The translations under genes and the position numbers were made by a program. The notes below the pieces were generated by a model. The model had not been told where the DNA came from and made no database searches. It was given only the letters and a program-made list of their open reading frames with translations. Below are positions 24,161 through 34,702 of a stretch of 64,000 bases of DNA, piece after piece. Source of the stretch: Tethya wilhelma (taxonomy: Eukaryota; Porifera; Demospongiae; Tethyida; Tethyidae); NCBI GenBank assembly GCA_964030475.1, contig CAXIPT010000010.1, forward strand, positions 2,776,366-2,840,365, given 5' to 3'. The stretch's first letter is position 1. Every line of letters begins with the position of its first letter.

Positions 24161-24851
24161 AGTGTGGATATGTAGGTGTGCTACAATTATTTGACCAAGT
24201 TATTGCACCAACTGATTCTGCAGATCTCTCTAACATTGTTCTACCTCCAAAAATGTGCAAAAGAGGTAGACCTAAAGGAGCTGATAAAACCGTTATAGGT
24301 CTACCAAAAAAGAAACACAGAGGAGATAAGCCAATTCCATTTGTTAGAAAGTCTCCTCTTGAAAAGGAACAAGGTATATGAATTGTGTGCTATGCCATGA
24401 ATATGAATTTATTATGTACATGCATGCACACGCAGCAATTCTTTCTTGGTTTGTAGATGATGATATAGCTGCTGCTGCTATTCAAGGCAAGATTATTGAT
24501 GAAACTGAAGTTGAAGTGAGACCTGAAAGAGTTCCTGCATCTTGTCTAGATGAAAATGTTTGTTTGGAAAGTTGTAGAAAGTATTGCTCCATCGATGCTT
24601 GGAATCTAATCAACAGTGTTGTTGATATTATACGGAATGATCCTGTATACTTCTGTGGTAGGTGTACGAATCCCATTTCAGATGACACCCAGTCTTCAAT
24701 TGTGTGTGAGTCTTGCCTAAATTGGTACCACTTCAGCTGTCTTAACATGAAACAACCTCCGAAAACTAAAGTGTGGTTCTGCCATTTTTGTTATGCCGAG
24801 ATCTGGACTAAAATCTATTCATTGGAACCTATGTTGTGTATCATAAATTAA
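23221..24851 (+). CDS. SWIM zinc finger / AT-hook / PHD-like protein, Mutator-type transposase-derived, 5' partial
   Basis: Five exons are visible. Exon 23222-23497 encodes a SWIM finger, SCSCKFRTSTYLPCRHMFAV (CxC..CxH pattern). It is followed by 23556-23759, 23849 to about 24045, 24224-24373 (AT-hook-like CKRGRPKGADKTVIGLPKKK) and 24436-24851. The last exon has a C-terminal cysteine/histidine module, FCGRCTNP..CESCLNWYHFSC..VWFCHFCY, of PHD type. SWIM fingers after a transposase core are typical of MULE-derived and ZSWIM3-like genes. The expected N-terminal DDE core is absent because the sequence begins at an assembly gap. In exon two the frame breaks near 23685 (FK, then a one-base loss before VLSMLRD-like codons), so this copy may be dead. 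The TG microsatellite at 24121-24159 falls in the likely intron between exons three and four. Confidence 0.65.
24121..24159. repeat. (TG)n microsatellite
   Basis: About 19 TG units lie between likely splice sites (donor near 24045, acceptor CTGCAG ending 24223). It happens to stay open in the surrounding frame. Confidence 0.9.
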
Positions 24852-25118
24852 TAAATTTTATGTTTCAAGTTGTAGTTTTGTCTTTGTATGTATGACACAA
24901 CTGAAATTTTTGGTGGTTCAGTGTATACTATTTCTGTTATGGTATTGCTCTGTTGGACTATACCAAAGGCGTATATATAAACTCCTTGACCATACGTCAA
25001 TATAAACTTACTGCATAGCTAGCTGAAGCGCGCGCTCGCGAGTAGCGTCACGTGATCCGCTGCCGGATCAATAGTATTGGAAAAGGTCGCCCGGCTGCCG
25101 GATCAATAGCCACTGCGT
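24435..25118. repeat. segmental duplication, copy 1 (empty site)
   Basis: This block matches 28007-28705 with only scattered differences. It covers the last SWIM/PHD exon and about 270 bases of 3' flank, up to GGATCAATAGCCACTGCGT. At its left edge the bases GCAAT are uninterrupted. In copy 2 the same GCAAT abuts a BEL LTR. The stretch 25119-25630 has no gene. Confidence 0.85.
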
Positions 25119-25635
25119 TTTTATTATGCAAGCGATCGAAGTTAGTCACTAAAAGTTGCCGCCCGGCTACGAAAAATGATAGTTCTTTTGGTGAGTTTTC
25201 AATTGAAATAGACGAGTAGTGATTGGATTTGACTGGAAACGGAGGCCAAAATATTCTATAAGAGCAAGGTGAGCAGCTAAATCGTTAATTAGCTCTGCGT
25301 ATAGCATTGAAATTGTATTTTATTATTAATATATAGCTAGCGCTAGATTTTGTGCAGCGTTTCCAGTCAGAATAGCATTCTATGTGTTAATTACTTTCCA
25401 TTGATATCAAATAAGTAGCGATTACACAGCATTTTCGTAGCCGGAGACGGCAAATTAGCGGTTAAGGCAAATAAACTTTGACCCCCACTAATATTCATAA
25501 CCAATTAGCGTATCCATGGTAACCATGCATCATGAATATCTTTTACCACTATGCTATAAATAAACATAGTAGTATAGGCTCTCCATTGATAGAATACAGT
25601 CATTGCTTCACTGAATAAAGTCACTTTTGACAATA

Positions 25636-26269
25636 CATGTAGTAAAAATTTTGAAATAATAAGAAGTGTAGGAATGGGTAGTGCGGTAAAAAGTATTGGA
25701 ACAAGGTAGGGTCTCAGTTTCGGCACATGACTACTTCATTTTTATTTTTTAACCCTCATATGGATTTTTCAATGTCGTGTTGCAATAATCTGTACACTAT
25801 AATAGTACCGTAGCTTATCATATTGCATTGGTTCACTATTATAATAATTATTTGGCTAAGCAATGGAGTAAACTATAATAGACAGGTATATAACCTGCTG
25901 GCCAAGAGTTGGGCATAAAATGAAGTAGTCATGTGCCGAAACTGAGACCATGCCTTGTTCCAATACTTTTTACCGCACTGCCCATTCCTACACTACTTAT
26001 TTTTTCAAAATTTTTACTACTTGTTCATTCACTTTTTTCAACACTACAGTGTGGAGACTATCAGAGACTGGTTAGTCCCTACAAAAAGCTTGAGTCTCAG
26101 CTACATGCACTTCATTATGCTAGAGGCTAGTGCGCATGCGCATAATAATGCCACGTGGTAAGTGACCTTTGAACTCTACCTACAAAGATGGCTGCATTGT
26201 AGTACATGAATTTATACACTAAGTTTCAAAGCTTTCTAGTTTTTGTTCAGGCCTATTTACGATGAAAAC
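25636..26269 (-). mobile_element. B-A composite repeat, reverse, cut by contig end
   Basis: Palindrome A (25636-26025) is followed by reverse arm B up to the N at 26270. It contains a well-kept cassette, GTGCGCATGCGCATAATAAT, CCACGTGG and TGACCTTTGAAC (26131-26176). Confidence 0.8.
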
Positions 26270-26270
26270 N

Positions 26271-27703
26271 TTCTACGATTCGTGAACAATTGTCGTAAGA
26301 AGGAGCAAGCAGAACGTTCACATTTGACAGTGACAGAGCTCGAAGCTGCTGAGCAGTATTGGTTTCGAATCGTGCAACAAGACTATTTCCGTGAGGAGAT
26401 TGAGCTTCTCAAGAAGGAGAAAACTCTTCCCAATTCAAGTTGTATTTTGTCTCTTCGTCCTTATTTGGACTCCAACTCCCTGTTACGTGTTGGTGGTAGA
26501 GAGAATCTTACCAAGACCTCAAGTCCAAGTAAGCATCCAGTGATTGTCCACGGGAAACATCCTGTCACGAAGCTACTGATCGTATCTGAGCATTTGAGAT
26601 TGCTTCATGCTGGACCGCAGCTTTTGTCGTCAATGCTTAGCCAACGTGTTCACATTATTGGTCACAGAAAGACCATTCGATCAATAACACGAAGCTGTGT
26701 CGTGTGTCGGAAGCACTCTGCTAAGCCCAAGCCACAGATCATGGGAGCACTTCCTAATGAACGGATCACTCAAGACTCGGTTTTTGAACGAACTGGAATC
26801 GATTATGCAGGGCCCCTCTACCTCAAGTATGGCTATTCACGTAAGCCGACTGTTGTAAAAGCATACGTTTGTGTGTTTGTGTTGATGACTGTTAAAGCAG
26901 TGCATTTAGAGCTGGTGTCCGACCTGACTTCCGAAGCCTTTATTGCATGTCTCCGACGATTTGTAAGTAGACGTGGCCTACCTACTCTGCTTTGGAGTGA
27001 CAATGGAAGCAATTTTGTGGGAGCTTCCAGAGAGCTGAAAGAGTTTGATCAGTTTCTACAGTCACAACAAGCACAAGGTGAAATTTCTGAATTCTGTTCA
27101 TCTCAGAATATTTCATGGAAGTTTATTCGAGAGCACTCCCCCAATTTTGGTGGTCTTTGGGAGGCTGCAGTCAAGAGTTTTAAGCGACATTTTAGACGTG
27201 TTGTGGGTGATACCAGACTCACCTTTGAAGAAGCAACTACTGTGCTCACACAGATAGAATCGTGCATGAATAGCAGACCATTGGCACTGTTACCATTCGA
27301 TGAAGATGGTGTGTAAGCACTGACACCAGGACATTTTCTCATTGGTCGTCCATTGAGTTTGCTTCCTGATGGTCCGAAAACCTACCAATCTGTTTCACTG
27401 TTGAAGAGATGGCATCTATGTCAAGCTCTACTAAGACATTTTTGGAAGCGGTGGCATCTGGAATATATCGTTACTCTCCGCAGATGTGTAAAATGGCACT
27501 ATCCCACGAGGAATTTCCAAGTTGGAGATTTGGTCACCATTCATGAATCCAACTTACTGCCTGGCAAGTGGCCTCTAGCTCGGGTGCAGGAGATTCATCC
27601 AGGAAGAGATGGGATAGTCAGAGTAGTGACTGTGAAAACTTCTTCTGGAACATACAAACGTCCCGTTACCAAGGTAGCGTTGGTGTTGCCTATTAATCAA
27701 TGA
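26271..27703 (+). pseudogene. BEL/Pao retrotransposon integrase region with one in-frame stop
   Basis: One reading frame runs the whole length. An N-terminal zinc-binding HHCC region comes first (EHLRLLHAG ... HRKTIRSITRSCVVCRKH, about 26590-26715). The integrase core follows with acidic residues in GIDYAGP, LLWSDNGSNFVG and SPNFGGLWEAAVK. The C-terminus is the DUF5641-type tail of BEL/Pao elements (SLLKRWHLCQALLRHFWKRW, VGDLVTIHESNLLPGKWPLA). A TAA at 27314-27316 interrupts the frame just before LTPGHFLIGRPL, where the family normally reads through. Everything upstream (gag, protease, RT, RNase H) is missing because the contig begins at the N at 26270. The element is recent, since the rest of the frame is clean. 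Confidence 0.85.
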
Positions 27704-27836
27704 CTTTGAACTTGAATTGTTTAATTTGTTTAATTTGTTGTAATTTAATTTCATTATTGTGGACTCATGTTAGCTAGCTCTGAACATTTGATTGTATTAC
27801 ATGTAAGACCGTCGACGTCGGTCTTGGCCGGCGGAA

Positions 27837-28006
27837 TGTTGGTTTGTGCAATTGGTAAAGGAACACTAAATGTACTTATTTGCTTTTGTAAAATTTCTGT
27901 GATGTTACGTTAATTTAGAGTTGCAAGTTTGTTCTTTGGTGACAGTTGAACATGTGTTTTCTCAAAAATAAAATCTATTTGAATCACTAAGAGAGTCGAA
28001 ACAACA
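27837..28006 (+). repeat. BEL/Pao 3' LTR
   Basis: This 170-base segment begins TGTTGGTTTGTGCAATTG after a GC-rich GGCCGGCGGAA, and ends GTCGAAACAACA. That is the TGTTG..CAACA boundary usual for BEL/Pao. An AATAAA lies at about 27968-27973. The next bases GCAAT (28007-28011) are the likely target-site duplication, inferred from the uninterrupted copy at 24435. Confidence 0.75.
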
Positions 28007-28380
28007 GCAATTCTTTCTTGGTTTGTAGATGATGACATAGCTGTATGCTGCTGCTATTCAAGGGAAGATATTGATGAAACTGAAGTTGAAGTGAGACCTG
28101 AAAGAGTTCCTGCAGCTTGTCTAGATGAAAATGTTTGTTTGGAAAGTTGTAGAAAGTATTGCTCCATCGATGCTTGGAATCTAATCAACAGTGTTGTTAA
28201 TATAATATGGAATGATCCTGTATACTTCTGTGGTAGGTGTACGAATCCCATTTCAGACGACACCCAGTCTTCAATTGTGTGTGAGTGTTGCCTAAATTGG
28301 TACCACTTCAGCTGTCTTAACATGAAACAACCTCCGAAAACTAAAGTGTGGTTCTGCCATTTTTGTTATGCCGAGATCTA
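28007..28380 (+). pseudogene. second copy of the SWIM-gene PHD-like last exon
   Basis: It is nearly identical to 24435-24810, including the cysteine module FCGRCTNPISDDTQ, CECCLNWYHFSC and VWFCHFCYAE. It lacks the upstream exons and is entered directly from the LTR. Small indels near 28045-28065 break the start of the exon relative to copy 1 (an additional TAT and a lost A), and the frame ends at TAG 28379-28381. It is a fragment or the alternative allele rather than a second gene. Confidence 0.75.
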
Positions 28381-28705
28381 GACTAAAATTTATTCATTGG
28401 AACCTGTGTTGTTTTTGTGTGTATAATAAATTTTGTGTGTTTCAAGTTGCAGTTTTGTCTTTGTATGTATGACACAACTGAAATTTTTTGATGGTTCAGT
28501 GTATACTATTTCTGTTATGGTGCTGCTCTGTTGGACCATACCTAGGGCGTATATAAACTCCTTGACCATACGTAAAATACAGATTAGAACTTACTGTATT
28601 TTGCTAGCTAGTTGAAGCGCGATCGCGAGTAGCGTCACGTGATCGGCTGCCGGATCAATAGCATTGGAAAAGGTCGCCCGGCTGCCGGATCAATAGCCAC
28701 TGCGT
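28381..28705. repeat. 3' flank of the segmental duplication, copy 2
   Basis: It matches 24811-25118, including the repeated CTGCCGGATCAATAG words. Beyond 28705 the two copies diverge. From 28706 to 29120 I see no gene. Confidence 0.8.
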
Positions 28706-29124
28706 ATCCATAAATAGCTATCCTAGTTCTCTCTAATTCCGAAATGGGGGGTGGTCTAGCAATTAGCCGCTGTGAAATATTGAAATTTGAAGACAGCTGG
28801 TATGGCACTTTTGCACAGTTTTGTTTAGCAGCAGTATTGGGAGAGTGTGTCAAAAATCAGTACCTCTGGTAGCCGTCAGTTTTTAGTGAATACAGATTGT
28901 TGTGACTAAGACTAAAGAATTGTGATAATGGGAAGTGTGCTGGCTACTTGCACTCGCTCAGGAAGGCCGGACACGAATAACAATTTTCAATACATTTTCA
29001 ATGGAACGTGACACGGAGCAATTTTTTTAGTATACGGAGAAAGGTTAAGTCCGTGTCCCGTCATTTCTGGTAACGGTGCCAACTCAGCTCAGACAGAGTA
29101 TAGGCTAGGTTATAGGTAATAGTG

Positions 29125-29830
29125 ATATTCTTATAGTGAATCTTGCAAACATACACAAACTCATGCACCTAACTTCATTCCCAGAGTTATTTTTACCCTG
29201 TGCTTACACTATTGCTTGGCCTTAGTAGCTAGTCAAAGAATGCCAGTGTAACAGTGTACATATGAATGGCATTTTGTGGTCATGTAACCAACATTTTGCA
29301 AAATTACATTTTACTAAAGTGCTTCTTGAAGGAAAGCAACATGTGATTGCATCCAATGAAATAGGTAGCTACATTTCACTTTAACTTGGTGTTTTTCAGT
29401 GGCGGATCTAGGATTTTATATAGGGGGGATCTAACCAATGCGCGCGCGGAGCACGCGGAAAATTTTTGGGTAACCACGCCCACTTCCGGTTTGAAAATCC
29501 GCCCCTTTTGCGTGCGTGCAGCTAAAATTTTGCCAGATCAGGGCCTGAATGGCGAAAAAACGGCAAGACACAGACAGAATCTCTTCTATCTTCCACAAAA
29601 AACTGATTTTCAGTGAAATTTTGAATTATTTTTCTTTTTTCAAATTGAAAGGGGGGATCTTTGACGCTACTTTTTCATCTGTGTAGCTGTGCAGCTGTAT
29701 GGGTTTCCAGCTGAAAGGGGGGATCCATGGATCCCTTGGATCTCCCCCTAAATCCGCCACTGGGTTTACACAAATAAGTTGAAAAATTTTAATTAGCTCA
29801 CTCATCTTGAGAATTCACTCTGGACACCAT
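29125..29830. mobile_element. diverged half of a foldback element, split by a MITE
   Basis: 29125-29390 (TCTTGCAAACA, GGTCATGTAACCAACATTTTGCAAAAT) resembles 32570-32750. The similarity resumes at about 29765 (TTTACACAAATAA, CTCTGGACACC) after the interposed MITE 29397-29764. It is an older copy of the foldback at 32285-32850. Confidence 0.5.
29397..29764. mobile_element. MITE with CAGTGGCGGATCTAGG ends
   Basis: The left end CAGTGGCGGATCTAGGATTT is mirrored by CTAAATCCGCCACTG at 29764. The interior GTAACCACGCCCACTTCCGG is shared with copies at 21841 and about 31330. It is non-coding and inserted within the older foldback half. Confidence 0.75.
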
Positions 29831-30970
29831 GTCAAAAGCTTAATTGAGTCGTGGCAGTCAGTGACCTCCCCCCTCAGCCTCTGAGCTATAGTTTGGACAA
29901 GACATTTGTAATACCAGTACCATCCATGAATGTGGAATATGACATGATATAATCAATATTGTATTCTGCACTGATCCCAGAACTCCCAGGAAAAGCAATC
30001 AGTCTCTAGACTAGCCAGGTTTGTTTGCAAACTAGAGATGCATGGTAAACTAATACCACTGTAATACTACAACTGTATGCTTGTGGTCATTTAAATTAAC
30101 TATGGAGGTCTTTTGTGTGGGCAATAAATATATTACTGTTTACATTGATATAACAGCCATAGAAGTTTTCTGCTTATGTTCATAACCCAGCTGCTTAGTT
30201 TCTCCACATTTTATATTTGGTTGAGGAGGAATTGGTCCACAGTTGCTTCCAGATGTCCACCAGTCATAATTTACTATAAATGTCAGAGGGTGGCAACTGT
30301 GTTGTCAACACCCTTATCACAATTAATGACTTTATTTGTAGTATTTCTGTTTCACTTAGGATCTACCCAGTCTAATAATCTGCCCACATGATAGCTAGGG
30401 ATTTACCACAGGGAGTGAATCTATACAGAGAATCAATAAGTTTGTTCATTGGTAATATCCTGTTCACAAGAATACCAAAGGATGTGTGTATTAATGAGAT
30501 AAGGTTTCACAAAGCTTGCTTATAAAGCACAAGCACAAACAAGCTAGTTTAGTCAGCACGTCAGGCATCAAGCATTGGAAGACAGAGTAGCTGTGTTCAA
30601 CTTTACGTGGACAGAGTAAGTATATTTCAATTCACTGCAAGTAAAGCTTAAAGTTCAGGGTGCTCAGTTGCAACTCCCACAAGAAAAAGTTGTCCAAATG
30701 TAACAATTGTTAAATTATTGTAATCTGTCGTGAAATAGGTCATTTTACATTACTTTCACAACATCAAGATTCAGCAATGATTGAACCATTTACAACAGTT
30801 GTGTTTTGACCAAAAGGTTGCTTCATTGTAAAATGATTGTGTTCTAAAATGCAACTGCAGTGAATCTGTTTTACAACTGTTGTGTGACCAACTGCTAATC
30901 ATTCTAATGTTGCATTTTTATAACACTTAAATTTACAACTGCAGTGTAAATTATATAGGACTGTAAATTT
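29831..30970. other. AT-rich non-coding stretch
   Basis: I see no gene. Several copies of TTTACAACTGTTGTG-like and CAACTGCAGTG words in both orientations (30790-30955) hint at an old inverted repeat, too decayed to delimit. Confidence 0.4.
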
Positions 30971-30975
30971 AATAG

Positions 30976-31378
30976 CAGTGGCAGATTTAGGATGGTTCCA
31001 TGGAACCTCCCTTTTAACTGACACCTCGCATTATAATTAATTGTGGGGACTGGAAAAGTGCTAGCTAGAACCCCCTTTCAAGTTTCAACTCAACTTAAAA
31101 GTACCAAAAGCAACTCAAAATCTCACTGAATATATCAGTCTCTTGTGAAAGATAATATAGTTTCTGACTCTTTCTTGTCATTTTTTTCTACTAAGTACTC
31201 AATCTGCTAGGCCAGCTGAGTCATATTCGGATAGATGAAGCTGCATACATACAATCATGTCCATTCAGGCCTTGTTCTGGCAAAATTTTAGTAGCACGCA
31301 CGCTAAAGAGGCGGGGCTTTACGACCGGAAGTGGGCGTGGTTAGGCAAAAATTTCTGCGTGCTTCGCGCCAATTGATC
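30976..31378. mobile_element. degraded MITE of the CAGTGGCGGATC family
   Basis: It starts GCAGTGGCAGATTTAGGAT and has the family interior in reverse near the right side (GGAAGTGGGCGTGGTTAGGC). The right terminal repeat is not preserved. Confidence 0.5.
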
Positions 31379-31543
31379 AGAAAACAAAAGCAAAAAAATA
31401 TTAGAAGTCCCAAATTAGCCAGTGAATAACTAATGTTATAGTGTCAGACAAAAGCAAAGTGTCTACTCTCAAGCTAGTATAAGTTTTACAATTGACGTAA
31501 AATGTAACCTTAAAACTGATAAAGACTGTGTCTATAGAGAGCT

Positions 31544-32227
31544 GGCGCCATAAACTAAAGCTAAATAGATTGTAGTTAACCGATTATACGCTGAATTCTT
31601 TTGAAGTGAATGACGTCATCCGCTAAATTAAATTTTTAATTTTTAGTAGCTACGCCTTCCTTTTGTTTTTCTAATACTAAAAGAGATTGGGCAAAGTTTT
31701 TTTTTATGATGCAACTAAGCAACAATCAAGCTAACTATACTCCAAGTCTTGTTGCTTAGTGAAGCTTTTGCTGGTAAAAAAAAGCCTAATGTACGGGAGG
31801 GTCTAATACGCGAGGACATAGCCGCGTGTCTAAAGCTTTTTTCCAGCTAGCCAACCAGGCTTACAAAAGTGGTGCTATGGCTATATAGCCTAACTATCCC
31901 TGCACCTACGTAGCAAGTTTCAAGCTTATCCTCTGAAGGGTTGTGGAAAAAACGTCGCTCTAAACCCTACAATCGCGATCGCGAAGATCGTGACCGTTAG
32001 TCGCTCAGTGACGAGTAGCGCCACGCCTTACAAGCAGTTCTAACTCTGACTTGATATTTTAGTAGAGTAGTCCCTTACCTATTCGTATATGAAGTTTAAA
32101 GTTCAGGGCTAATTGCTTTGCTTGCAAAAAAAGTCGCTAGAACAGCCATGACGCATTAATGCGTCAACCGCGGTTTGCAACACCCACATGTTGACGTCAA
32201 CCGCGTATAATCGGTTAATGGTGCCGG
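31544..32227. mobile_element. probable MITE with TTAACCGATTATACGC ends
   Basis: The left end has GGCGCCAT, a 24-base interruption, then TTAACCGATTATACGC (31576-31591). The right end has GCGTATAATCGGTTAA followed by TGGTGCC (32203-32225). The ends are inverted and the interior encodes nothing. Confidence 0.55.
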
Positions 32228-32284
32228 TTCTTTAATGCAGTGTTAGCTAAATCTCGATACTATATATTATGTAACTCTGCAATA

Positions 32285-32850
32285 TAAAGTGATAGGAAAG
32301 TAGCTATATGGTAGAGTATCCAGGTTCAAATTTCAAGAGTAGCAAATTAAAGTCATTGCTAGTTATTTGTGTAGACTAACTATAGGTCAACTGAAAAATA
32401 TATCTGGTTTGATGCAATCACGCATTGTTTTCCTTTGTGAGGCATTTCAGTAAACACAAATTCGCAAAATGATGGTCATGTGACCAAAATGCCATATAAT
32501 AGGTCCACTACATATAGCAAATTTGGTGAGGCCCAGCTGTAAGCAATGTTCTAGGACTATGTTATCTTTTTATGAGTGTTTGCAAGATTCTTACTTCTTG
32601 TGACAAGTGCGGCAACAGCACGCGGTGTACGTGCACACGCATACTATATTTTGGTCACATGACCATTATTTTGCAAATTTGTGTTTTACTAAAACGCCTC
32701 GCAAAGGAAAACAAAGCATGATTACATCAAACCAGATATATTTTTCAGTTAACCTATAGTAGGTCTACACAAATAACTAGCAATAACTTAAATTTGCTAC
32801 TTATGGAATTTGAGCTTGGACACCCTATATATGGTGTACCAGCTCTCTAG
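32285..32850. mobile_element. foldback element with ~190-base arms
   Basis: Arm 32305-32500 (AGTTATTTGTGTAGACTAAC, TTTTCCTTTGTGAGGC, GGTCATGTGACCAAAAT) is the inverted match of 32635-32835 (TTTTGGTCACATGACCAT, AAAGGAAAACAAAGCATGAT, CTACACAAATAACTAGC). The spacer is about 130 bases. It is a strong hairpin former and non-coding. Confidence 0.8.
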
Positions 32851-33050
32851 ACACAGCGATTGATGCAACTCACAGTGCATTTAGTTTAGGGCCTGGCTAG
32901 AAAGTTAGTGTCAGAGGCGTGAGTGACTCCCTGGTGTTAGTGACTCCCGGATCATTCATGCCTAGAGTAAATGATATGGTGGCCGAAAATACGGAAGTCG
33001 AGAGGGGTAATCCCACCAAGCGGCCGTCCCTTATTTCGGCCATGGCGATT

Positions 33051-33436
33051 AGGCCTTGACAGAATTTGCTAGCAAAATTTTGAGCAAAATAGGTAGTGAA
33101 AAGAATTGAGCAATTTGCTAGCAAAATGGGCAAAAAAATTAAGCAAAATTGGCAAAATAGGCAGAATATTTCCGTACTCTTGGCAAGACTGCATGAGTCC
33201 ATAATTAAAAACTTGAACACTTACACTCAAGCTGAAAAATAATCAATTTTTCTGTTAAATGCACGCTCACAGTGTACCAAAATGGTAATAAAATGTAATG
33301 GGTAGTGAGTTCTTCACTATTAATTAAGCAATTATTTGAGCAAAATAGGTAAAATAAAAAGCAAAATGGGCTCAAATATTGAGCAAAAAAGAAAAGCAAA
33401 ATAGGTAAAAAAAAAAGCAAATTATGTCAAGGCCTA
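33051..33436. mobile_element. hAT-type MITE with 8-bp target duplication
   Basis: The ends TAGGCCTTGACAGAATTTGC (33051) and GCAAATTATGTCAAGGCCTA (ending 33436) are inverted repeats. Exact 8-base flanks ATGGCGAT occur at 33043-33050 and 33437-33444. An 8-base duplication is the hallmark of hAT elements. The 386-base interior is made of GCAAAATAGG / GCAAAATGGG words and encodes nothing. The intact flanks suggest recent insertion. Confidence 0.85.
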
Positions 33437-33700
33437 ATGGCGATCGCCTTTCCACCAAGGCAGCTATGGAAGCCGAGAGGTACGGAAGACGAGAAGGGCA
33501 ATCCGCGACGGGGTACGCGAAGTGCCGCGATCGCGCCGCGCTATGCCGCATCGCGGATCGCGAAGTGCCGTGATCGCGCCGCACTGTACCGCCTCGCGGA
33601 TCGCGAAGTGCTGCGCTCGCGCCGACTCGTGGACCGCGATAAATTAAATTATGACCGCGCTTTACAACATAGCTAATCATTGATAACATTATTTTACTAT

Positions 33701-34702
33701 CATACGTACGGTAGTACGTATAGTAGGAATGGGCCGACTGTCCCATTGACACAATACAAAATGTTGGTCACTATATAAATCTAGTCAAACAAAATTAAAC
33801 CTTCAAAGTTGCTCAGAGGCTCTTACTGACAGATTACCAACTGCATGCAAGGCCTAAGACTCACAAAAACTTTCCACAGCTCTCGTGGAGAGCGCTAGTG
33901 GGAAGCCACCATAGTGCCATTTTTGTTCATCTAACTTACTTACTTACTTACGTACTTCCTAACTGACTTACTTGAAAAGGATTTCCACAGAACCAGAATG
34001 TGTTGAGCCAACTTTGACCGCACAAAGTAAGTTCTTTTCATAGGTACTACATTCCTTGATACTCGTTTTGATCATAAATAGGCCTAAACAAAAACTAGAA
34101 AGCTTTGAAACTTAGTATATAAATTCATGTATATACTACAATGCAGCCATCTTTGTAGGTAGAGTTCAAAGGTCATTCACGTGGCATTATTATGCGCATG
34201 CGCATTAGCCTCTTTTAGCATAAAGTAGTGCATGTAGCCTCTACTCAAGCTTTTTGTAGGGACTAACCAGTCTCTAATAGTCTCCATACTGTAGTGTTAA
34301 AAAAAGTGAATGAACAAGTAGTAAAAATTTCAAAAAAATAAATAGTGTAGGAATGGGCAGTGCATTAAAAAGTATTGGAACAAGGCATGTCTCAATTTCG
34401 GCACATGACTACTTAATTTTATACCCAACTCTTGGCTGGTAGTCCAGTTTAAGTTACCTGTTTGTTTTAGTTTACTCCACAGCATAGCCAACTGATTAGT
34501 AGGAATTTGAACCAATGCAAAAATAAGCTATGATATTATTGTCGCACATGCATCATTGGATTTATGACACTGAGGATCCATATGCATGAGGGATCAAGAA
34601 TAAAAATGAAGTAGTCATGTGCCGAAATTGAGACATGCCTTGTTCCAATACTTTTTAATGCACTGCCCATTCCTACACTATTTATTTTTTGAAATTTTTA
34701 CT
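33701..34702 (+). mobile_element. B-A composite repeat, forward, nested in the giant foldback
   Basis: It starts CATACGTACGGTAGTACGTA, just after a T that may belong to the element. It then has AGGAATGGGCCGACTGTCCC, arm B to about 34310, and palindrome A to TGAAATTTTTACTA. The cassette at 34165-34212 is complete: TTCAAAGGTCATT, CACGTGG, TGCGCATGCGCATTAG. The empty site can be read in the opposite foldback arm near 35795. Confidence 0.85.

Noticed and set aside
25505..25726. Possible tRNA or small RNA genes in the palindromic repeats
   Set aside because: I looked for A-box/B-box-like words (GGTTCGAATCC type) and cloverleaf spacing and saw none that I could support in the window.
29386..29616. 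Plus-strand 76-codon frame MVFFSGGSRILYRGDL
   Set aside because: It lies almost wholly within the CAGTGGCGGATC MITE, which recurs without conserved coding.
32897..33420. Hydrophobic minus-strand frames (MFKFLIMDSCSLAK..., MLFFLPILLFFF...) as membrane proteins
   Set aside because: They translate the GCAAAATAGG-rich interior of the hAT MITE and its flanks. The frames are low-complexity and cross the element ends.
33372..33752. Arg/Ser-rich open frames on both strands of the GC-rich segment (33372-33752, 33437-33676, 35904-36110)
   Set aside because: They come from GATCGCG repeats of the foldback arms. Both strands are open simply because of base composition.
34330..34515. Short frame MVQIPTNQLAMLWSKLK repeated at 39447-39632 and variants near 25505 and 25933
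   Set aside because: It is the chance translation of palindrome A. It recurs only because the repeat recurs and shows no protein-like conservation.
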